Counted from the first letter of the stretch, positions 34,394 to 43,953 are shown. The stretch: DNA of 64,000 nt from Candidatus Methanoperedens sp. BLZ2 (GCF_002487355.1 NZ_NTMG01000062.1:52225-116224), one strand, 5' to 3'. Numbers and translations: made by a program. Notes: generated from the sequence alone by a model not told the origin.

Positions 34394-35845
34394 ATGATTA
34401 TGCTCCGAAAATTTATTGACCGCGATGAAGAGAGAGCTTATTTGAACAGGGAATATCTATCGGAGAGTTTCTCTTTTTCAGTGATCTATGGCCGTCGCCG
34501 TGTAGGCAAGACTGAGTTGATCAGTAATTTCCTGAAAGATAAACCCAACATCTACTTTCTGGCTGATAAACGAGGAACAAAACCGAATCTTTTCAGGTTA
34601 AGAAAAAAAGCTGCTGAATTTTTTAATGATTTTGAGCCAAATCTTGAAACCTTTGATGAAGTTTTCGAATATATAAAAACAAAATGGAACAAAAGACAAA
34701 AACTGGTAATAGTTATTGATGAGTTCTCATATCTTGCTCAAATGGATGATTCCATCCCTTCGGTATTCCAGTTGATAGTGGATGAGATACTAAAAGCTGG
34801 TTTATTTCACCTCATCCTGTGCGGTTCATCTGTATCAATGATGGAGAAAAGCACGCTGTCCCATTCAAGTCCGCTATACGGAAGAAGAACCGGTCAGATG
34901 CAGGTAAAACCTATCCTGTTCAGGCATATTAGGAAATTTTTCCCTGAACAGCCGCTTCATGAAATAGTGAACATATATGGTGCAGCCGGAGGCGTTCCCT
35001 TTTACCTGTTATTCTTTGACCCAAACAAATCATATTATGAGAATTTACAGAATGTATTTTTCGCAAAGGAGGCTGTAATGTATGCAGAAGGCGAATTTTT
35101 ACTGCGGGAAGAACTGAAAGAGCCTGCGACGTTCATGAATATCCTTTATGCAATATCAAAAGGAGCAGCAAGACCTGGAGAAATTGCCTCCAAATCTTAT
35201 CTGGAAGCAAAAGACCTGCCGTATTATCTGGACACAATAATAAAACTCGGATTTGTGAGAAAAGAACATCCTGTACTTGAGAAACCCACAACAAAAAAGA
35301 CCATCTACAGGATTGAAGACAACTTTTTGAGATTCTGGTTCCGCTATGTCTTATCGCACAGGGATGAAATTGAACAGGGAGATAAAAAACCGGCAATCGA
35401 TGATGTGAAAAATAGCTTTAATGCCTATCTTGGAGAGACGTTTGAGCAAATCGGTAAGGAGATGTTAATTTCTCTCAACTCCCAGGAAAAATTACCGTTC
35501 AGGTTCCAGAAACTTGGCAGGGAATGGGGCAAAATCCCGATGGTTCCGAAGGGACAGAATGAGTACGAGATCGACCTTGTGGCTGTTAATGATGACACAT
35601 TGGAGATTCTATTCTGTGAATGCAAATGGGAGAATAACAAAGTCGATATAGATGTTTATTTCAAACTTGTTAAAAAAGCGGGTTATGTGAAGTGGCATCA
35701 CGACAGGAAGGAATATTTTGCGCTGATCAGCAAATCGGGATTTACTGACAGGATGAAAAAGGAGGCGGAAATGAAGGGAGTGCTGTTATTTACACTTGAG
35801 GATTATATGCCAGTTAAAAAAAGAGCAAAAAGTAAGAAAATATAA
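34394..35845 (+). CDS. AAA ATPase with DUF234 (archaeal ATPase, PF01637 type)
   Basis: The 483-residue protein has Walker A VIYGRRRVGKTE near residue 31, Walker B-like VIVIDEFSY near residue 105, a sensor stretch LILCGSSVSMM, a winged-helix segment and a C-terminal DUF234 part ending with EIDLVAV...LEILFCECKW, a PD-(D/E)xK-type nuclease motif. Such ATPases are widespread and repeated in archaea with no settled function. It is transcribed alone after the TusA remnant. It is unrelated to the DUF4143 ATPase at 18756 beyond this general domain plan. Confidence 0.88.
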   Translation: MIMLRKFIDRDEERAYLNREYLSESFSFSVIYGRRRVGKTELISNFLKDKPNIYFLADKRGTKPNLFRLRKKAAEFFNDFEPNLETFDEVFEYIKTKWNKRQKLVIVIDEFSYLAQMDDSIPSVFQLIVDEILKAGLFHLILCGSSVSMMEKSTLSHSSPLYGRRTGQMQVKPILFRHIRKFFPEQPLHEIVNIYGAAGGVPFYLLFFDPNKSYYENLQNVFFAKEAVMYAEGEFLLREELKEPATFMNILYAISKGAARPGEIASKSYLEAKDLPYYLDTIIKLGFVRKEHPVLEKPTTKKTIYRIEDNFLRFWFRYVLSHRDEIEQGDKKPAIDDVKNSFNAYLGETFEQIGKEMLISLNSQEKLPFRFQKLGREWGKIPMVPKGQNEYEIDLVAVNDDTLEILFCECKWENNKVDIDVYFKLVKKAGYVKWHHDRKEYFALISKSGFTDRMKKEAEMKGVLLFTLEDYMPVKKRAKSKKI

Positions 35846-35950
35846 GACAATTTGCCTCAATCCTTCTTTTTTCGAAATCAATATACTAAAAACCGCCTTT
35901 TTACACAGATTAAATACCCTTGCCCTCGCAACTGTATATGGTGATTCAAA

Positions 35951-36805
35951 ATGAATCTAAATCAAATTATCGAAGAAAAGAGGGATATTTTCAAGACAGG
36001 AGAGCTGTTTGAGAAACTCCTGGTAAGTGCAGAGGAATCGAATAAATTATACAGGTCATGGATTATAGATTTAGAAGAGAATTCGAGGGTGACACGAGAA
36101 GCACTCAATGGAGAACCGGATCCTGCAAAATATAAAGAAGTCTATGATCTATGGATCAAGTCGTATGGAAAAATATTCGACGAGCTTCTAACACTGCCGT
36201 TGCGGCAAAATATAAAAGAGATTTTCGAAAACCTCACAGGCACACCGGATTTTTATTTAGATATCCTTGTCCGGATATCAAAACAATGGAAAGATTCGTT
36301 TACGTTGATTTACGCTCCGTGGATTGAATCCATACCAGAACTTTCTGCGAAATCAGCACAGATCTCGCGGGGGAATGCGAGTCCTGAAGCTTATAAGGAA
36401 TTTTACGCATTATGGCTGAATACATTTCAGGAGTCCTATGGCGGGTTGTTTGATATCAAGTCAGCGAAGCCTTCAAAAGAAATATTTGAGGGTTTCGTGC
36501 AAAGCGCAAACACTAATCTGAACCTCTATAATTCATGGATAGCGACCCTTGAAAAACTGTCACTGAAAGCCAGGGAACTATCAAAACAAACTGCTGATAC
36601 GGAGACAAAAAAAGAATATTATAATCTCTGGGCAAAAACGTATGAAAAGGCAATTGACAACTTCTTTGATAACACGCCAGCGGTCAGCCCGTTCAAAGAG
36701 ATTCTGGAACCTGTAAAGAATGCAGCCAAAATATACGCTGACACATTTACCAGCATATCTAACATATGGGGTAAATCGTATTCTGAAAGTGCAGTCGCAG
36801 TTTAA
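35951..36805 (+). CDS. PhaE-like protein (PHA synthase subunit E family)
   Basis: A 284-residue, all-helical protein with a recurrent pattern Y-K-E-x-Y-x-L-W at residues 61, 148 and 220, each preceded by a SW or PW helix (36, 123, 195). This is the pattern of PhaE, the regulatory partner of class III polyhydroxyalkanoate synthase PhaC, a storage-polymer pathway reported in Methanoperedens. No phaC is adjacent, so assignment rests on sequence character only. An alternative is a phasin or granule protein. Confidence 0.6.
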   Translation: MNLNQIIEEKRDIFKTGELFEKLLVSAEESNKLYRSWIIDLEENSRVTREALNGEPDPAKYKEVYDLWIKSYGKIFDELLTLPLRQNIKEIFENLTGTPDFYLDILVRISKQWKDSFTLIYAPWIESIPELSAKSAQISRGNASPEAYKEFYALWLNTFQESYGGLFDIKSAKPSKEIFEGFVQSANTNLNLYNSWIATLEKLSLKARELSKQTADTETKKEYYNLWAKTYEKAIDNFFDNTPAVSPFKEILEPVKNAAKIYADTFTSISNIWGKSYSESAVAV

Positions 36806-36826
36806 GATTGGAAAAATCCAATCTTA
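36803..36826 (+). terminator. Perfect hairpin overlapping the PhaE-like stop codon
   Basis: TAAGATTGGA and TCCAATCTTA form a perfect 10-base stem with a four-A loop, starting at the stop codon itself. No strong T run follows, so it may act as a transcript-end or stability signal rather than a classical terminator. Confidence 0.55.
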
Positions 36827-36976
36827 TTACAAGCTTTAATTTTGTTTTCACGAATGTATAAGGCAGACTTCATCTCTTAAATCCGGCTTAGAGCCTATCT
36901 GAAAAGTATTGTAACTTTTACAATAGCTATTAATTGAAATTGAAAGAATTTTCAATACCTTGAAGTCTGAGGAGAT

Positions 36977-37510
36977 CTAGGTCAATTCTCTCTTCAGTGT
37001 CTTATGTGCAATATTTAGCTTTTTGAATCTCTCAGCGTCTCCAGCTGGCATATCCGGGTGCAATTCTTTTGCCATCGCCTTGTATTTTTTATTAATGACC
37101 TCAAAATCGGTCTCATCATGTTCACAGCCAAAAAACTCTCGCGCTTCTTTGCGCTTATTATCAACATCCGAATCCTCTTTGAACTCTGAAATAAAATCGT
37201 GAAGTGATTTTGTCTCAGAAATGACAAGATTTGCTTCAATCTCAATTACTTTGAATAGAACATGAAGATTTTCTACATATTTACTTTGCAGGTTATGACT
37301 GTAATGCATTCGATAGCCTGATAGGTACCAGGTTGCGGAAGCTCTGGCTTTTTTTATTGCTACCCTTTCAAGAGGGATATCAATGTCATTTTCGTTAACA
37401 CCGATCCTTCTTAAAACCGTAACAATATTATTCTTAAATTGCATAGCTCTTCGATTACTGGCGTCCTTGACAATTATTGAACCAATTTCGTGTCCTTTTA
37501 TTTTTACCAT
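36977..37510 (-). CDS. J-domain (DnaJ-like) protein
   Basis: The 177-residue protein ends in a J domain (residues ~125-177) containing KYKAMAKELHPDMPAGDAE with the HPD tripeptide needed to stimulate a DnaK ATPase. It lacks the G/F, zinc and substrate domains of true DnaJ. The N-terminal 120 residues include a helical stretch of unknown function. Proteins with a J domain at the C-terminus are found on archaeal chromosomes and viruses. It is transcribed alone, facing the palindromic region upstream. Confidence 0.8.
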   Translation of the reverse strand: MVKIKGHEIGSIIVKDASNRRAMQFKNNIVTVLRRIGVNENDIDIPLERVAIKKARASATWYLSGYRMHYSHNLQSKYVENLHVLFKVIEIEANLVISETKSLHDFISEFKEDSDVDNKRKEAREFFGCEHDETDFEVINKKYKAMAKELHPDMPAGDAERFKKLNIAHKTLKRELT

Positions 37511-37581
37511 TTAATTCACTCATTTTCGTTTTCCAATTTTATTACTGTCAATATTCAATCTTAAAGTAAAAAAGATAGGAC

Positions 37582-37624
37582 GTGAAATGTGACTCCCAAG
37601 CACATTTCACTTCTGCCGGAAGTG
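37582..37624. other. Two overlapping hairpins in the 37.5 kb gap
   Basis: GTGAAATGTG and CACATTTCAC make a perfect 10-base stem with a nine-base loop (37582-37610). CACTTC and GAAGTG make a second stem (37608-37624). They share three bases, so only one can form at a time. This is typical of switch-like or small RNA structures, but no partner is known. The surrounding gap from 37511 to 37827 contains nothing else I recognise. Confidence 0.5.
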
Positions 37625-37827
37625 GCATTTACTAATAATCGGACATTCATATTTAAACCTCTTAAATAGGCTATTTTATGCAGAAATCCTCCAATTCTGT
37701 AACATAGAAGGGAAAAATTGCCTTATACTTTATAAAATATTATTCGTAATTATAGCGGTAAATTGTGCTAAAATACAAAATTATTTAGATGCTCAGTATA
37801 TATAACACAAAAAAATGTGAGTATAAT

Positions 37828-38178
37828 ATGTTCACAATAAAAACGCTTATCCAACTTATTACAATATTATTGGCAATCACAGGAATTTATCTTGCTGTTC
37901 ATATAACCAACATTTTACGATCGCGAATAGATCTAAAAACATTGGGCGCTAAAGCCTTTCTTAATGATTCGTTCTTCAGGGATATCTGGATATTGCTTTC
38001 CTTTGGATGTCTCCTATTTCTCCTGAATGCAATAATACAAATGAAAGATATCCTGGGATCAACATTAGATGAAAGTAATATTTACTTAATGCAAAATCTG
38101 ATTGTGCTCGGTTTAATGACATGCAGTGTTGTATCACAATACAAATGGTATCAACTTGTAAAACTAAAAAAAAATTAA
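37828..38178 (+). CDS. Small membrane protein, unknown function
   Basis: A 116-residue protein with about three predicted helices (TLIQLITILLAITGIYLAVHI, IWILLSFGCLLFLLNAI and YLMQNLIVLGLMTCSVV; longer runs are by position). TATATATAA at 37797-37805 lies 23-31 bases before ATG 37828, which argues for a leaderless message starting there and against the upstream ATG at 37789. No family is recognised. Confidence 0.55.
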   Translation: MFTIKTLIQLITILLAITGIYLAVHITNILRSRIDLKTLGAKAFLNDSFFRDIWILLSFGCLLFLLNAIIQMKDILGSTLDESNIYLMQNLIVLGLMTCSVVSQYKWYQLVKLKKN

Positions 38179-38248
38179 AAACCATATCGGGAAAGGAAAT
38201 TTACATATCAAGAAAATGAGTATTCTTTATTGAAGCTTTTTGCCGCAA

Positions 38249-38356
38249 TTATTCTCTTTTTGAAACCAAACCAGCAATTATCGCCTTATTCTCTGCATAT
38301 TTAAGAATACTCGTCCATAACTCATCTAACAAATAACCAATAAGAAGGAACAGAAA
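38249..38356. other. Short intergenic stretch before metY with a minus-strand remnant
   Basis: On the minus strand a frame encodes [20 protein letters not shown] and then IAGLVSKRE before a stop at 38249. It has no convincing start and is cut by the metY pseudogene; it may be a gene fragment. Nothing else is seen here. Confidence 0.3.
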
Positions 38357-38923
<567 letters not shown>

Positions 38924-38946
38924 TGGATATGCAATAGCGGACGAAC

Positions 38947-39540
38947 ATGGTAAGTGATTATATTAATGTAGATTACAGGATCATGATGAAGATGGTAAGA
39001 CCGGGCTCATCAGTGCTGGATCTTGGCTGCCATAAGGGGGAGCTGCTTTCTATCTTGATAAGAGAAAATAATGTTAAAGCTCACGGGATCGAAATAGATG
39101 AGAAAGCGATATATGAATGCGTTGCCCGGGGTATTGGTGTATCGCACCAGGATATTGATAACGGGCTTTCGGAATACGGCGACCAGTCATTCGATTATGT
39201 CATTATGAACCATAGCCTTCAGCAGGTAAAAAAACCGGATACGGTTTTAAAGGAAGCTTTGAGAGTCGGGAAAGAAGTCGTTATCGGTTTTCCCAACTTC
39301 GCACATTATAAGGCGCGGTTCCAGGTTTTTTTTAAGGGAAAGACGCCAATCACCCAATCGCTTCCTTACGAATGGTTTGATACGCCCAATCTTCATTTCA
39401 TGAGTATTTCGGATTTCAGGGATTATTGCAGAAAGAATGATGTAAAAATAAAGAGCTCAGCCTTTCTTTTTGGGATCAGGACGATCAATATATTTCCAAA
39501 TTTTTTTGCCCGGACCAGGATATTCCTGATCTCAAAATAA
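38947..39540 (+). CDS. metW: MetW-like methyltransferase
   Basis: The 197-residue protein has the SAM motif SVLDLGCHKGELLSIL near residue 22 and the MetW-type segments GFPNFAHYKARFQ near residue 117 and YEWFDTPNLHFMS near 140. MetW usually lies beside metX (homoserine O-acyltransferase) and boosts its activity in methionine biosynthesis. Here metX is absent and metY is broken, so the gene may be a leftover with no partner nearby. It begins 23 bases after the pseudogene's last stop. Confidence 0.85.
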   Translation: MVSDYINVDYRIMMKMVRPGSSVLDLGCHKGELLSILIRENNVKAHGIEIDEKAIYECVARGIGVSHQDIDNGLSEYGDQSFDYVIMNHSLQQVKKPDTVLKEALRVGKEVVIGFPNFAHYKARFQVFFKGKTPITQSLPYEWFDTPNLHFMSISDFRDYCRKNDVKIKSSAFLFGIRTINIFPNFFARTRIFLISK

Positions 39541-39634
39541 AGGAGCTGTTGAATTATAATCTTGCGAATAGGTTCTTCAAAATATGAATCCGATTTGATT
39601 ATCTATTTTGTAACCGATAATCGTAACTGAAACT

Positions 39635-39724
39635 CCGCCATCGGCGGCGCATCCTCAGGGTCCGGGGGTTGCAACCCCCAGCGCCGTAAGGCGAAAGTAA
39701 ATAAAAAGCGTTAATGAAACGCTT
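39635..39724. repeat. Cluster of palindromes downstream of metW
   Basis: It holds CCGCCATCGGCGG (39635-39647), the perfect GGGGGTTGCAACCCCC (39664-39679) and AAGCGTT...AACGCTT (39706-39724). The cluster is much richer in G+C than its flanks. It may be an element that ends transcription, or part of a transposon end. No gene lies here. Confidence 0.55.
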
Positions 39725-39757
39725 ATCTGTGGCTGACATTTTAATTACATTAAAAAA

Positions 39758-40051
39758 TTATTTACCCACCACCTCCGGCTCTATAATATTTAACCCGTAC
39801 AGGCTCTGTCGAGCATCCTGAAAATAGAAGCGTTCTTGAAGAACTTTTTCTTCTTTTAGTCTGTTAAGGGCATATCTTACTGTTCTTGCCGGAAGATAGG
39901 TTTGCTTCGCAATATCTTTCTGTGTTATGAATCCACTGGATTCAAGCACCTTAAAAACAAGTTTTGCTGAAGGTGGTAAATGTTCTATCTTCGATTGTTC
40001 AATTTGTTGGCCATTGTTGGCAAAGACGATTCCTCATTGGTTCATCACCAT
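39758..40051 (-). pseudogene. Winged-helix regulator with an in-frame UGA near its start
   Basis: The GTG at 39949 starts a 63-residue wHTH (MLESSGFITQKDIAKQTYL) but cuts the domain. Reading on upstream in the same frame gives HLPPSAKLVFKV and finally ATG-GTG-ATG-AAC-CAA at 40051-40037, interrupted by TGA (40034-40036) at codon 6. The family (archaeal MarR-like, with a DARQSLYGL tail) normally has this N-terminal segment. So the gene is probably broken by one stop, or uses a weak internal start or a non-standard start. Confidence 0.55.
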
Positions 40052-40113
40052 CCTTAAATTCGAATTAATGTAATATAAGGTTATTCATTCGAGCAATTAT
40101 TGTCCATATTATG

Positions 40114-40479
40114 CTATTTTTTTATAAAGCAGGCTTTCAACCTGTATCTGGCAAATGCAAGAACATTTTCCTCAATGAACCCGGGAGCTTCAACAGGCTC
40201 TATTCCCATACAGAGCAATCCTTCAGCTGCGCCTCCTCCGATTCTGCTACAGAGTACGGCATCGCAGTCGCCGATAAGAGATACACTTTCATTCAGGACA
40301 TTATCAGCATGACCTCCGTATTCAAGAGAACCACAGGCAGGTTTGTTCTCCCTCACATCCAGGACTTTGATCACCTCTCCGTCCGATTCTATTACGATAA
40401 ATTTTCTTGCTTTGCCAAAATGCTGGTTTATAACTTTCCCGTCGCTTGAAGCGACTGCTATCTTCAATTTTTTTTTCAT
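40114..40479 (-). CDS. NifX/NifB-type dinitrogenase iron-molybdenum cofactor-binding domain protein
   Basis: The 121-residue protein has the family core KIAVASSDGKVINQHFGKAR at residue 5, then CGSLEYGGHAD, CDAVLCSRIGGGAAEGL near residue 73 and a closing aromatic-rich segment. Such small domains bind iron-sulfur or cofactor precursors in nitrogen fixation and in unrelated methanogen pathways. The start lies five bases after the stop of a truncated DUF2099-like gene, so the two probably formed an operon. No nitrogenase genes are nearby. Confidence 0.8.
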   Translation of the reverse strand: MKKKLKIAVASSDGKVINQHFGKARKFIVIESDGEVIKVLDVRENKPACGSLEYGGHADNVLNESVSLIGDCDAVLCSRIGGGAAEGLLCMGIEPVEAPGFIEENVLAFARYRLKACFIKK

Positions 40480-40483
40480 TTTC

Positions 40484-40651
40484 TCACACCAACGGTGCTG
40501 GCTGTTTCTCTTCAGGCAGGACAGGAAGTTTCATAGTGTTCACCAGTATGGGGTCCCTTACTTCCTTTGCCCGCTCAAGCAGTAGTTCTCGTCCTCTTTT
40601 AGTGATTGCGAATATTGGTATGGCAGTTCCGAACTGTGCTATGGCCTTACC
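40484..40651 (-). pseudogene. 3' remnant of a DUF2099 (methanogenesis marker 8)-like gene
   Basis: Fifty-five codons encode GKAIAQFGTAIPIFAITKRG at the start and ILVNTMKLPVLPEEKQPAPL at the end, before TGA. I recognise the pattern of the C-terminal part of DUF2099 proteins found in methanogens, at moderate certainty. The reading frame is blocked at once upstream by TGA-TAA. On the plus strand, immediately to the right, lies another truncated frame (ending KEFGFRTFLIIEKKK at 40722), so the junction near 40652 looks like a deletion or insertion breakpoint. Confidence 0.5.
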
Positions 40652-40734
40652 TTATCAAGAATCTTGAAGATATTAAAGAGTTTGGTTTTAGAACATTTTT
40701 AATAATTGAAAAAAAGAAATAGCATGGATTGAAA

Positions 40735-40908
40735 TTACTGAAAGCAGCTTTCACTATTTTCGTGTTCATTTTTGCTAATAAAAGTCAAAAGGGTGTTATA
40801 GGCGCCAATACATACCAACATAACTAAAAACAGGCCCTGGATAAGACTGTAAAGAGATAATCTGTTAAAAAATTCTATCTGTAGTTCGAAAAATATCAGG
40901 ATTCTACA
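40735..40908 (-). other. 57-codon membrane frame in register after the Nog1 stop
   Basis: Directly after the TAG of nog1 the same frame runs 57 codons, CRILIFFELQIEFFNRLSLY, a hydrophobic helix (SLIQGLFLVMLVCIGAYNTL), then a polar end. There is no in-frame ATG, GTG or TTG before the helix. It could be a start-less remnant, a chance frame or a rare read-through extension. Between 40652 and this frame nothing else is seen. Confidence 0.4.
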
Positions 40909-41877
40909 CTACATTACACTTACCAATGGATCAATAATAGGCATCATTTCGAGCAATCTCTCAAGCACTGCATCGACACCCTCGCCAGTTAGTGTAGACA
41001 TACTCATATCACCAATTTCCGTAGCAGAAATATCCTTCTTGTTCGCAACAATAAGGAATGGCACTGGAAATCTATTTTTTATCTCTTCAAGAAGATGCAT
41101 CTGGGTATCAAGAGAATAACCGCATGTCTCGGATGGGTCAATGACATAAAGTATTACCTTCCCGACATGTTTTAGCGCAGTTATTGCCTGAAGCTCAATT
41201 TCATTTCTCACTTCAAGCGGCCTGTCAAGAAGCCCCGGTGTATCAATTACCTGATGCCGTATATTATTTCGTGTGAAATGCCCAACTGCAAGCCCTTTCG
41301 TTGTAAAAGGATAAGGGGCTATCTCAGGACGGGCGCTACTCACAAGAGCCACGAAACTTGACTTTCCCACATTCGGGTAGCCTGCAACAACGATGGTAGG
41401 CCCTTCATCGATAGCGGGAAGCTTTCTTAACTTGTTACGTGCTTCATTCAGGAAGCGCAGGTTTCCATCGATACTTGCGACTATTGATGATATCCTGCCA
41501 AATGCCTGTTTTCGCACAACTTTCGAATCATCGGCTTCGCGCATCATACCCACATATTTTCTTGCCAGGGTTCCTATTTTTTCACCTGCCCACTGTACCG
41601 AAGCAAGGTTCATTTTCATCTCCTCAACACCCACCATTACCTCTGCAAGCTCAAGATAAAAAGGCGGCAACTGTTCCAGGCTTGGGAATTTCCGTACTAT
41701 ATGGGCAAGATTATCACTTAGTATATTTGCTGCTGTAAGGAGCATTGATTCTTCAGCCTGGAGCTTGGATTTCCTGTCAAGGATTTGCTTTCCACGCTTG
41801 GCCCGGGTGGCACGGCGGTAGGATTTGTCAAGAAGTTCTTCGGCTGTGGGAACTGTGGGTATTTTTTCGAATATCAT
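40909..41877 (-). CDS. Archaeal Nog1-type GTPase
   Basis: A 322-residue OBG/HflX-superfamily GTPase of the Nog1 branch, a 50S ribosome assembly factor. The N-terminal ~150-residue helical domain (FEKIPTVPTAEELLDKSYRR) is followed by G1 AGYPNVGKSS near residue 166, G3 DTPGLLDRP near 214 and G4 NKKD near 283. The sequence ends shortly after the G domain, as in archaeal Nog1, without the eukaryotic tail. Its stop is TAG. Confidence 0.92.
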   Translation of the reverse strand: MIFEKIPTVPTAEELLDKSYRRATRAKRGKQILDRKSKLQAEESMLLTAANILSDNLAHIVRKFPSLEQLPPFYLELAEVMVGVEEMKMNLASVQWAGEKIGTLARKYVGMMREADDSKVVRKQAFGRISSIVASIDGNLRFLNEARNKLRKLPAIDEGPTIVVAGYPNVGKSSFVALVSSARPEIAPYPFTTKGLAVGHFTRNNIRHQVIDTPGLLDRPLEVRNEIELQAITALKHVGKVILYVIDPSETCGYSLDTQMHLLEEIKNRFPVPFLIVANKKDISATEIGDMSMSTLTGEGVDAVLERLLEMMPIIDPLVSVM

Positions 41878-41960
41878 ATTTGTCCGGAATTATAATTTAA
41901 TATAAATAAGTACTGAAGGAACTACTATGCTCATTGAGTTTATAAGGATAATGCTGGCAT

Positions 41961-43283
41961 TCAAAATTTCTTCATCGCACCTGCTATCTTTGTTGCTTTT
42001 CCTGCCACTTCCATGGCATCACGGCCCAGAAGCCTTATCATTGCTTCTTTTCCGACACCGCCTTTATCATAAATGACATCAGGCACTTTCCCAACTCTGT
42101 TTATTGCATCCGATACACCCCATTCCATAGTAGACATACCTTGAGGCTCATCCTCTCTCCTGAATGACGCAATGGAAAAACCAAGATCCCCACATGTAAT
42201 AAGCGTCTCCTCTGAATACCGGATATTCATCGAAGCCCTCATCAGGTCATTGTAATGCATAGCGGTCAATACAATCCTGGCAATATGACTGCTGGCGCCA
42301 AAAGCAACGCATCCTACTGCATGAGGTTCATTTTTCAAACGGACGATCCTTCCTGAGACTGCGGCTATATCTGAAACTGAGGAAGCATTTGGGATACCCA
42401 TAGCGACATTACATCCAACCTCAGGGATCAGGTCGGAAAACCCCTGACTATTTATGATCAAATCCAGAGCTTGCTCTATATTCCTGATAACACGAAACCT
42501 CTGGGCATCGGCAAGCACATGTCCGATCTGGTTTACCGGGGCTGCTCCTTTCCCAATTTTAAAGCTCAGGGTTATTGCCTGTTCAACGAACTCCTTTGCA
42601 CAATGCGCGGCCTCTATAAGGGTCGCTCCTTTTGAAAGTTGCGCCGTAATAACAGCCGAGTGCGTGCATCCGGAGCCGTGAGTGCCTCCTTTTATCAATT
42701 TTCCCTTAATTAGGATGAATTCCCCATTTGAATAAAGAATGTCCGTTCCTTTAAGATGTCCACCTGTAACAATAACGGATTTAGCGCCAAGTTCTGAAAT
42801 TATCTTTGCAGCTTTACTGGCATCTGAGATGTCTCTTATTTTCATCCCTGAAAGTCTTTGTGCTTCTGAAACATTCGGAGTAACCACTACAGAAAGAGGC
42901 AGGAGGTCTTCTATTAAAACCTGAACCGCTTCACTTTTCAGCAAAGTTCCACCTGCTTCGGCAGCCATTACAGGATCAATAACAAGAGGCAATTTTTCTT
43001 TTTTTACAAGCCTTGCTGCAACTCTTACAATTTCAGGTGATGAAAGCATACCGGTCTTGACGCAATCAATTTTTATATCGCCAATAACAGCCTCGAACTG
43101 CTCTTCAATGAAATCCGGAGGGATGTCAAAGGAATTAAGGACACCCTGCGTGTTTTGAGCAGTAACCGATGTTATAATACATGTTCCGTGAACCCCGAGC
43201 GCTGCAAATGTCTTCAGGTCTGCGGCTATTCCCGCCCCACCACCGGAATCCGCACCTGCTATTGTCATTGCTGTTTTCATCAT
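41961..43283 (-). CDS. thiDN: Fused hydroxymethylpyrimidine kinase and thiamine-phosphate synthase (ThiDN)
   Basis: The N-terminal ~260 residues are ThiD (HMP and HMP-P kinase): [32 protein letters not shown] and the [11 protein letters not shown] catalytic loop near residue 226. The last ~170 residues are ThiN, a thiamine-phosphate synthase unrelated to ThiE ([31 protein letters not shown]). The fusion makes thiamine phosphate from the pyrimidine in one protein, common in archaea. The ATG at 43283 follows GGAG by eleven bases; the listed alternative 43304 adds seven residues without support. Confidence 0.92.
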   Translation of the reverse strand: MMKTAMTIAGADSGGGAGIAADLKTFAALGVHGTCIITSVTAQNTQGVLNSFDIPPDFIEEQFEAVIGDIKIDCVKTGMLSSPEIVRVAARLVKKEKLPLVIDPVMAAEAGGTLLKSEAVQVLIEDLLPLSVVVTPNVSEAQRLSGMKIRDISDASKAAKIISELGAKSVIVTGGHLKGTDILYSNGEFILIKGKLIKGGTHGSGCTHSAVITAQLSKGATLIEAAHCAKEFVEQAITLSFKIGKGAAPVNQIGHVLADAQRFRVIRNIEQALDLIINSQGFSDLIPEVGCNVAMGIPNASSVSDIAAVSGRIVRLKNEPHAVGCVAFGASSHIARIVLTAMHYNDLMRASMNIRYSEETLITCGDLGFSIASFRREDEPQGMSTMEWGVSDAINRVGKVPDVIYDKGGVGKEAMIRLLGRDAMEVAGKATKIAGAMKKF

Positions 43284-43335
43284 GCAAAGATAATCTCCAT
43301 ACATTATAATAGTTCCAGTTATAGTCAGGAAGACA

Positions 43336-43953
43336 ATGGCGCATCATATCAAAGCATGGGAAGATGAATATGGAAAAAGTATCTGGAAAGGTCATTATTC
43401 ACTTGAGTTACTGGATCCGTCTATAAGAAAAGGACGGCTTCTTGATGCAGGCTGCGGAAGCGGCAAATATTCGCTGCCTTTACGGATGCGGGGATTTGAA
43501 GTTGTAGGTGTGGACGTTTCGTTAAAGGCCCTGCAAATGTTAAGAGAAAGCAGCAAGACCCGTGAACTTGATATAGGTATCATAGCTGCGAATGTTTTCC
43601 AATTGCCTTTTATGGATGGATCTTTTGACATCATCTGGTGTTATGGTGTGCTGCAGCATCTTTTATTGACAGAAAGGGAATTTACAGTCCGGGAATTTCG
43701 ACGCATTTTAAGAAAAGAAGGTATTTTGTTTATTGAAGTGTTCGGGAAAGATGATATGCGATATGGTGGCATTGAGATTGAACCAGATACTTTTTCGAGG
43801 AAAAACGGTATAGTTTATCATTATTTTGATAAACCTGAAATGGAAGAATTGTTAAGGGATTTTTCGTGCGATATAATTGAATCACGAAAGGAAAAGTGGT
43901 TCAAAGGGAAATTGTATACGCGACATATGATTTCTGCCATTGCGAAGATGTAA
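43336..43953 (+). CDS. Class I SAM-dependent methyltransferase
   Basis: A 205-residue methyltransferase with motif I LLDAGCGSGKYSLPL near residue 34, acidic loop VVGVDVSLKAL, and the motif IV region FDIIWCYGVLQHL near residue 97. It resembles UbiE-type small-molecule enzymes. Neighbours give no pathway clue: the divergent ThiDN gene begins about 50 bases away, and the next gene is a surface protein. It is a lone gene and the substrate is unknown. Confidence 0.82.
   Translation: MAHHIKAWEDEYGKSIWKGHYSLELLDPSIRKGRLLDAGCGSGKYSLPLRMRGFEVVGVDVSLKALQMLRESSKTRELDIGIIAANVFQLPFMDGSFDIIWCYGVLQHLLLTEREFTVREFRRILRKEGILFIEVFGKDDMRYGGIEIEPDTFSRKNGIVYHYFDKPEMEELLRDFSCDIIESRKEKWFKGKLYTRHMISAIAKM

Noticed and set aside
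40735..40911. Pyrrolysine at the Nog1 TAG as a firm claim
   Set aside because: No pyl genes are in the window, and Nog1 proteins end at this position in the family as I know it. Kept only as an observation.
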